From NCBI GenBank assembly GCA_017882455.1, contig JADGPL010000014.1:1-64000 (forward strand): a stretch of DNA of 64,000 bases, in the 5' to 3' direction. Origin of the DNA: Solirubrobacteraceae bacterium (GTDB taxonomy: Bacteria; Actinomycetota; Thermoleophilia; Solirubrobacterales; Solirubrobacteraceae). Both the position numbers and the translations under genes were made by a program. This document shows, piece after piece, positions 60,757-64,000 of this stretch; the first letter of the stretch is position 1; each line of letters begins with the position of its first letter. The notes beneath the pieces were generated by a model. The model did not search any database and had not been told where the DNA came from. It saw nothing but the letters and a program-made list of their open reading frames with translations.

Positions 60757-61553
60757 GCGGGCATGAGGACCCGGCGGCGGCCGCGGACAGGAGCGAGCGG
60801 GCAAGGTCCTTCGGACGCGTGGCGTCCGAGTATGGGCGCGGCCGGCCCGACTATCCGCGCGAGGCGATCGACTGGCTGCTCGGGGCCGAGCCGCTTGAGG
60901 TGCTCGACCTGGGAGCCGGGACGGGCAAGCTGACGGCGGCCCTGCTCGACGCGGGCCATCGCACGATCGCGGTCGAGCCCCTCGAGGAGATGCGCGCGAT
61001 CCTGACCGCGACGCTGCCTCAGGCGGTGGCGCTGGCCGGGACCGCGGAGCAGTTGCCGCTAGAGGACGAGAGCGTGGATGCGGTCGCGGTGGGGGCGGCC
61101 TTCCACTGGTTCGATCAGGAGGCGGCCCAGCGAGAGATCGCCCGGGTGCTGCGCCCGCCTGGTGTCCTCGGACTGCTGGGCAACTCCTTCGACACCTCCA
61201 CGCCGTGGGTGGCGCGCGTGCGCGCGCTGCTGGGACCACCGGCGATCGAGCGTCCCGGCCACTGGCCCTCGGTGAAGGAGCTGGGCAGCCGCTTCGCCGA
61301 GGTGGAGGACCGCGAGTTCGCCCACGAGCAGCTCCTCGACGCGGCCGGCCTCAGGGACCTGGCGGTCTCGCGCAGCCGGGTCGCGCTGATGAGCGTCCCC
61401 GAGCGCGAGGTCCTGCTGGCTGGCCTCGACCGACTGTGGGAGCGCGAGCCGGAGCTCATCGGGCACAGCCACGCGACCCTGCCGTGGCGCACGCGCGTGC
61501 GCCGCTGCCGGGGGCTGCGAGAGCGCGGGGCCGCGAGCGCCGGAGCGGAATGA
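60753..61553 (+). CDS. Class I SAM-dependent methyltransferase
   Basis: A 266-residue protein with methyltransferase motif I LDLGAGTGKLTAALLDAG (about residues 51-68), TIAVEPLEEMRAIL, then SVDAVAVGAAFHWFD and IARVLRPPGVLGLL. The segment FHWFDQEAA is typical of the trans-aconitate/UbiE-like methyltransferase_11 group (YcgJ/Tam). The substrate is unknown. It is translationally coupled to glycerate kinase by a 4-bp overlap, although no functional link is obvious. Confidence 0.88.
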   Translation: MSGHEDPAAAADRSERARSFGRVASEYGRGRPDYPREAIDWLLGAEPLEVLDLGAGTGKLTAALLDAGHRTIAVEPLEEMRAILTATLPQAVALAGTAEQLPLEDESVDAVAVGAAFHWFDQEAAQREIARVLRPPGVLGLLGNSFDTSTPWVARVRALLGPPAIERPGHWPSVKELGSRFAEVEDREFAHEQLLDAAGLRDLAVSRSRVALMSVPEREVLLAGLDRLWEREPELIGHSHATLPWRTRVRRCRGLRERGAASAGAE

Positions 61554-61609
61554 TCCGATCATGGCCTTCGCGCCGTGAGACGGACCGCGATCCGCGAGGA
61601 TGAGCGCCG

Positions 61610-63469
61610 ATGGCAGCTGCCCGAAATCTCGTGAACCTGAAGGACGTCGGCAAGGGCTACGGCAGCCGATCGGTGCTGCGCGAGATCACGCTGGGGGTCG
61701 CGGCGGGCGAGCGCATCGGCGTGGTGGGGCGAAACGGCGATGGCAAGTCGACGCTGCTGCGCCTGATGGCGGGGGTCGAGGATCCTGACACCGGGACGGT
61801 GACCCGCGCGGGCGACGTGGACGTGGCGCTGCTGGCCCAGCGTGATGAGCTCGACGAGGGCGACAGCGTGCGCGAGGTGCTCGTGGGCGAGCGCGCCGAG
61901 CACGAGTGGGCCGCCGACGCGGCCTTCCGCGACGTGCTGGACGGTCTCCTCGGTGGCGTGTCGGTCGGACTGCTCGCCCAGGGCATGGACACGCCCGTGG
62001 CGGGACTGTCGGGGGGCGAGCGCAGGCGCGTGGCGCTCGCGCGCCTGCTGCTCGACGCCCCCGAGCTGCTCCTGCTGGACGAGCCGACCAACCACCTGGA
62101 CCTCGAAGGCGTCGACTGGCTGGCGCGCCACCTGGCCGCGAGACGGGGCTCGATGCTCGTGGTGACCCACGACCGCTGGTTCCTGGACGCCGTGTGCACG
62201 GCCACCTGGGAGGTGAGCGAGGGAGCCGTCCATCGCTACGAGGGTGGCTATGCCGCCTATGTGCTCGCCCGTGCCGAGCGCGACCGCCAGGCGAGCGCAC
62301 GCGAGGACCGCCGCAGAGCGCTCGTGCGCAAGGAGCTCGCCTGGCTGCGCCGCGGTCCACCGGCACGAACCTCCAAGCCGAAGTTCCGGATCGAGGTGGC
62401 CAACGCCCTGATCGCCGATGAGCCGGCGGCTCGCGACAGCGCAGAGCTCCTGCGCTTCGCCACCTCACGCCTCGGCGACAGGGTGCTCGACGCGATCGAC
62501 GTCTCGCTGCGCCTCGGCGACCGCGAGGTCCTGCACGAGCTGACATGGCGCCTCGGGCCGGGGGACCGCGTGGCTGTGGTGGGCGTGAACGGATCGGGCA
62601 AGACCTCGCTGGTGGAAGTGCTGGCGGGCGAGCTGCAGCCGAGCTCGGGTCACGTCGAGCGGGGCAGCACCGTGCGCGTGGGGCACCTCTCCCAGGACAC
62701 GGTCGAGATCCCGGGAGAGCTGCGAGTGCTGGAGTCGCTGGAAGAGGTGCGTGGCCACGGAGTGCTCAGCGACGGGCAGGAGATCACCGCGGCGATGCTG
62801 TGCGATCGCTTCGGCTTCCGCGGCGAGAGGGCGCGTACGTTCGTGAGCGACCTGTCCGGCGGCGAGCGCCGGCGGCTGGGCCTCATGCGCCTGCTGATGG
62901 GCGAGCCCAACGTGCTGCTGCTGGACGAGCCCACCAACGACCTGGACATCGACACGCTGAGGGCCCTCGAGGACCTCCTCGACGGCTGGCCGGGCACGCT
63001 GGTGGTCGTCAGTCACGACCGCTACTTCGTTGAGCGCGTGTGCGACAACGTCTACGCGCTCACGGACGCCGGCGGGATCCGCCACCTCCCAGGCGGAATC
63101 GAGCAGTACATACAGGAGCGCGGGACTCGCTCGGTCACGGGCGGTGTCTCACCCCAGGCGCGGGCGGGCGCCCGGCCCGACAGCGCGGCGCCCGTCGACG
63201 GCGGGCCGGCCGGCAAGCAGATGTCAGCGGGTGCGAGGAGGCTCGCCGAGCGCAAAGGGGCGCAGCGCATCCAACGCGAGCTCACACGCCTGGAGCGGAG
63301 GATCGAGAAGCTGACGGAGCGTGAGGCAGAGCTGAGCGGGCAGATGACGGCCAACGCCACAGACCACGCTCGCCTCGCCGACCTCCAGGGGGAGCTCGAG
63401 CTCGTCACGGGCCAGCGCGAAGAGACGGAGACGGAATGGCTCGCCACCTCGGAGTCACTTGAAGCGTGA
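61610..63469 (+). CDS. ABC-F family ATPase (Uup/EttA-like)
   Basis: A 619-residue protein with two ATPase domains and no transmembrane segments. Domain 1 has GRNGDGKST and LSGGERRRVALARLLLDAPELLLLDEPTNHLD. Domain 2 has GVNGSGKTS and DLSGGERRRLGLM...LLDEPTNDLD. Between them lies the P-site tRNA-interaction motif region (about 210-285). The C-terminal coiled coil (RIQRELTRLERRIEKLTERE) fits the Uup subgroup. Such proteins act on the ribosome or in antibiotic protection. GAGGA lies 13 bp before the ATG. Confidence 0.92.
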   Translation: MAAARNLVNLKDVGKGYGSRSVLREITLGVAAGERIGVVGRNGDGKSTLLRLMAGVEDPDTGTVTRAGDVDVALLAQRDELDEGDSVREVLVGERAEHEWAADAAFRDVLDGLLGGVSVGLLAQGMDTPVAGLSGGERRRVALARLLLDAPELLLLDEPTNHLDLEGVDWLARHLAARRGSMLVVTHDRWFLDAVCTATWEVSEGAVHRYEGGYAAYVLARAERDRQASAREDRRRALVRKELAWLRRGPPARTSKPKFRIEVANALIADEPAARDSAELLRFATSRLGDRVLDAIDVSLRLGDREVLHELTWRLGPGDRVAVVGVNGSGKTSLVEVLAGELQPSSGHVERGSTVRVGHLSQDTVEIPGELRVLESLEEVRGHGVLSDGQEITAAMLCDRFGFRGERARTFVSDLSGGERRRLGLMRLLMGEPNVLLLDEPTNDLDIDTLRALEDLLDGWPGTLVVVSHDRYFVERVCDNVYALTDAGGIRHLPGGIEQYIQERGTRSVTGGVSPQARAGARPDSAAPVDGGPAGKQMSAGARRLAERKGAQRIQRELTRLERRIEKLTEREAELSGQMTANATDHARLADLQGELELVTGQREETETEWLATSESLEA

Positions 63470-63485
63470 CCGATAATCAGCGTCT

Positions 63486-63515
63486 GTGACCGCGACCGCC
63501 CCCACCCGGCCGTGA
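63486..63515 (+). other. Possible leaderless leader peptide ORF
   Basis: A GATAAT -10 box (63472-63477) ends 8 bp before a GTG at 63486. The reading frame from that codon gives a nine-residue peptide (MTATAPTRP) whose TGA overlaps the GTG of the downstream ORF (63512-63515). This could be a true short leader, or the remains of the original start region of the damaged phosphoesterase gene. Confidence 0.3.
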
Positions 63516-63859
63516 GCAGGCCCTTCCTGATCCTCCAGCTCAGCGACCTGCACCCGCCGCTGGCCACCGGGATCCTCGCGTGCGATGAGATCGGCCTGCC
63601 GACCGCCGACCGGCGGGCGCTCGGGGCGATCCTGGATCGCCACCCGCAGGTGCTCCGCATCGTGGCCGGCCACATGCACCGGATGATCGCGGCCGAGCTC
63701 TCAGGACGAACGGTGCTCGCTGCGCCCAGCACCTATCTGCAGGGCCGCCTCGACTTCACCGCCCCCGAGCTCGCGCTCGTGCGCGAGCCCCCGGGCTTCG
63801 CGATCCACGCGCTGCTCGACGGTGAGCTTGCGTCCCACATCCAGCCCGTGATCGGGTGA
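63512..63859 (+). pseudogene. Metallophosphoesterase reduced by an in-frame internal deletion
   Basis: The 115-residue reading frame begins like a CpdA-type 3',5'-cAMP phosphodiesterase (PFLILQLSDLH, metal motif I). It then jumps directly to the family C-terminus (PPLATGILACDEIGLPTADRRALG, ...GHMHRMIAAELSGRTVLAAPSTYLQGRLDF). About 150 residues that carry the GD, GNHD and H motifs are missing. The junction leaves the frame open, so a small product could be made, but the di-metal site cannot form. The downstream NUDIX gene overlaps by 4 bp. This is an unusual, clean deletion and could be an assembly artefact. Confidence 0.72.
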
Positions 63860-64000
63860 GCGACGCCAGCAGGAGCGCGGGCCTGTTGCCCTATCGCATC
63901 CGCGGAGGGCGTCTGGAGGTGCTGATCGCCCACATGGGCGGGCCGTTCTGGGCCGGGAAGGACGACGGCGCCTGGTCGATCGTCAAGGGCGAATACGAGG
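63856..64000 (+). CDS. NUDIX hydrolase, 5' part only
   Basis: The gene starts with GTG at 63856, inside the stop of the phosphoesterase remnant, and continues past the end of the window. The 48 visible residues (SAGLLPYRIRGGRLEVLIAH, then PFWAGKDDGAWSIVKGEYE) are the start of a NUDIX fold of the MutT/DUF-type found next to phosphoesterases. The Nudix box itself lies beyond the window. Substrate unknown. Confidence 0.75.
   Translation, partial: MSDASRSAGLLPYRIRGGRLEVLIAHMGGPFWAGKDDGAWSIVKGEYE

Overview
The window is a gene-dense, roughly 70% GC stretch with many 1-14 bp stop/start overlaps (ATGA, GTGA, TGATG), frequent GTG/TTG starts and several apparently leaderless promoters. Together with the gene content this points to a high-GC actinobacterium, most likely of the Thermoleophilia/Solirubrobacterales kind. 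That placement is inference from style and gene content; there is no rRNA or marker gene here. I see no tRNA, rRNA, CRISPR array, IS element or prophage.

Region 1 (1-17.7 kb) is carbon uptake and entry. An alkane hydroxylase (alkB)-rubredoxin-TetR unit sits behind a near-consensus promoter. Next come a rightward xylose-type operon (Gfo/Idh oxidoreductase, xylose-isomerase-like protein, xylulokinase, HAD phosphatase, aldo/keto reductase) and a convergent leftward L-arabinose operon (sugar-binding lipoprotein, permease, ATPase, araB, araA, araD and an AraM-like dehydrogenase). A coupled small ORF-galT-galK unit diverges from the arabinose transporter.

Region 2 (17.7-25.9 kb) is mixed: a UbiA-like/MenG-like pair, an SDR, an NAD(P)-binding protein whose only plausible start is ATC, an S4-domain protein, an LLM flavin oxidoreductase, a small membrane protein and an ABC-2 exporter. 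Between 21.1 and 22.9 kb lie three damaged genes (VOC, winged-helix, GNAT) with internal deletions or frameshifts.

Region 3 (25.9-54.8 kb) is the most interesting. It resembles a hypoxia/dormancy (DosR/OsdR-type) gene set plus anaerobic energy metabolism: tandem universal stress protein; a 2-oxoacid:ferredoxin oxidoreductase (porC-A-B) with an NAD(P)H:ferredoxin-type partner; DUF779; a complete group-3b-like [NiFe] hydrogenase operon with an embedded cyclic-nucleotide-binding protein; aldehyde dehydrogenase; a GNAT-acyl-CoA synthetase (ADP-forming) fusion; an APH/AAA kinase of Rv2004c type; PEP synthase; CBS protein; MacB-type ABC system; site-2 protease with CBS domains; DUF2267; a P2-type cation ATPase; and Hsp20. 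The hydrogenase operon is preceded by three 76-bp tandem repeats, each opening with a palindrome-like element.

Region 4 (54.8-64 kb) holds a STAS-SpoIIE phosphatase-Clp-N operon, a structured intergenic region with two strong hairpins, an acyltransferase, glycerate kinase, methyltransferase, an ABC-F ATPase, a metallophosphoesterase reduced by a large in-frame internal deletion, and a NUDIX gene that runs off the window.
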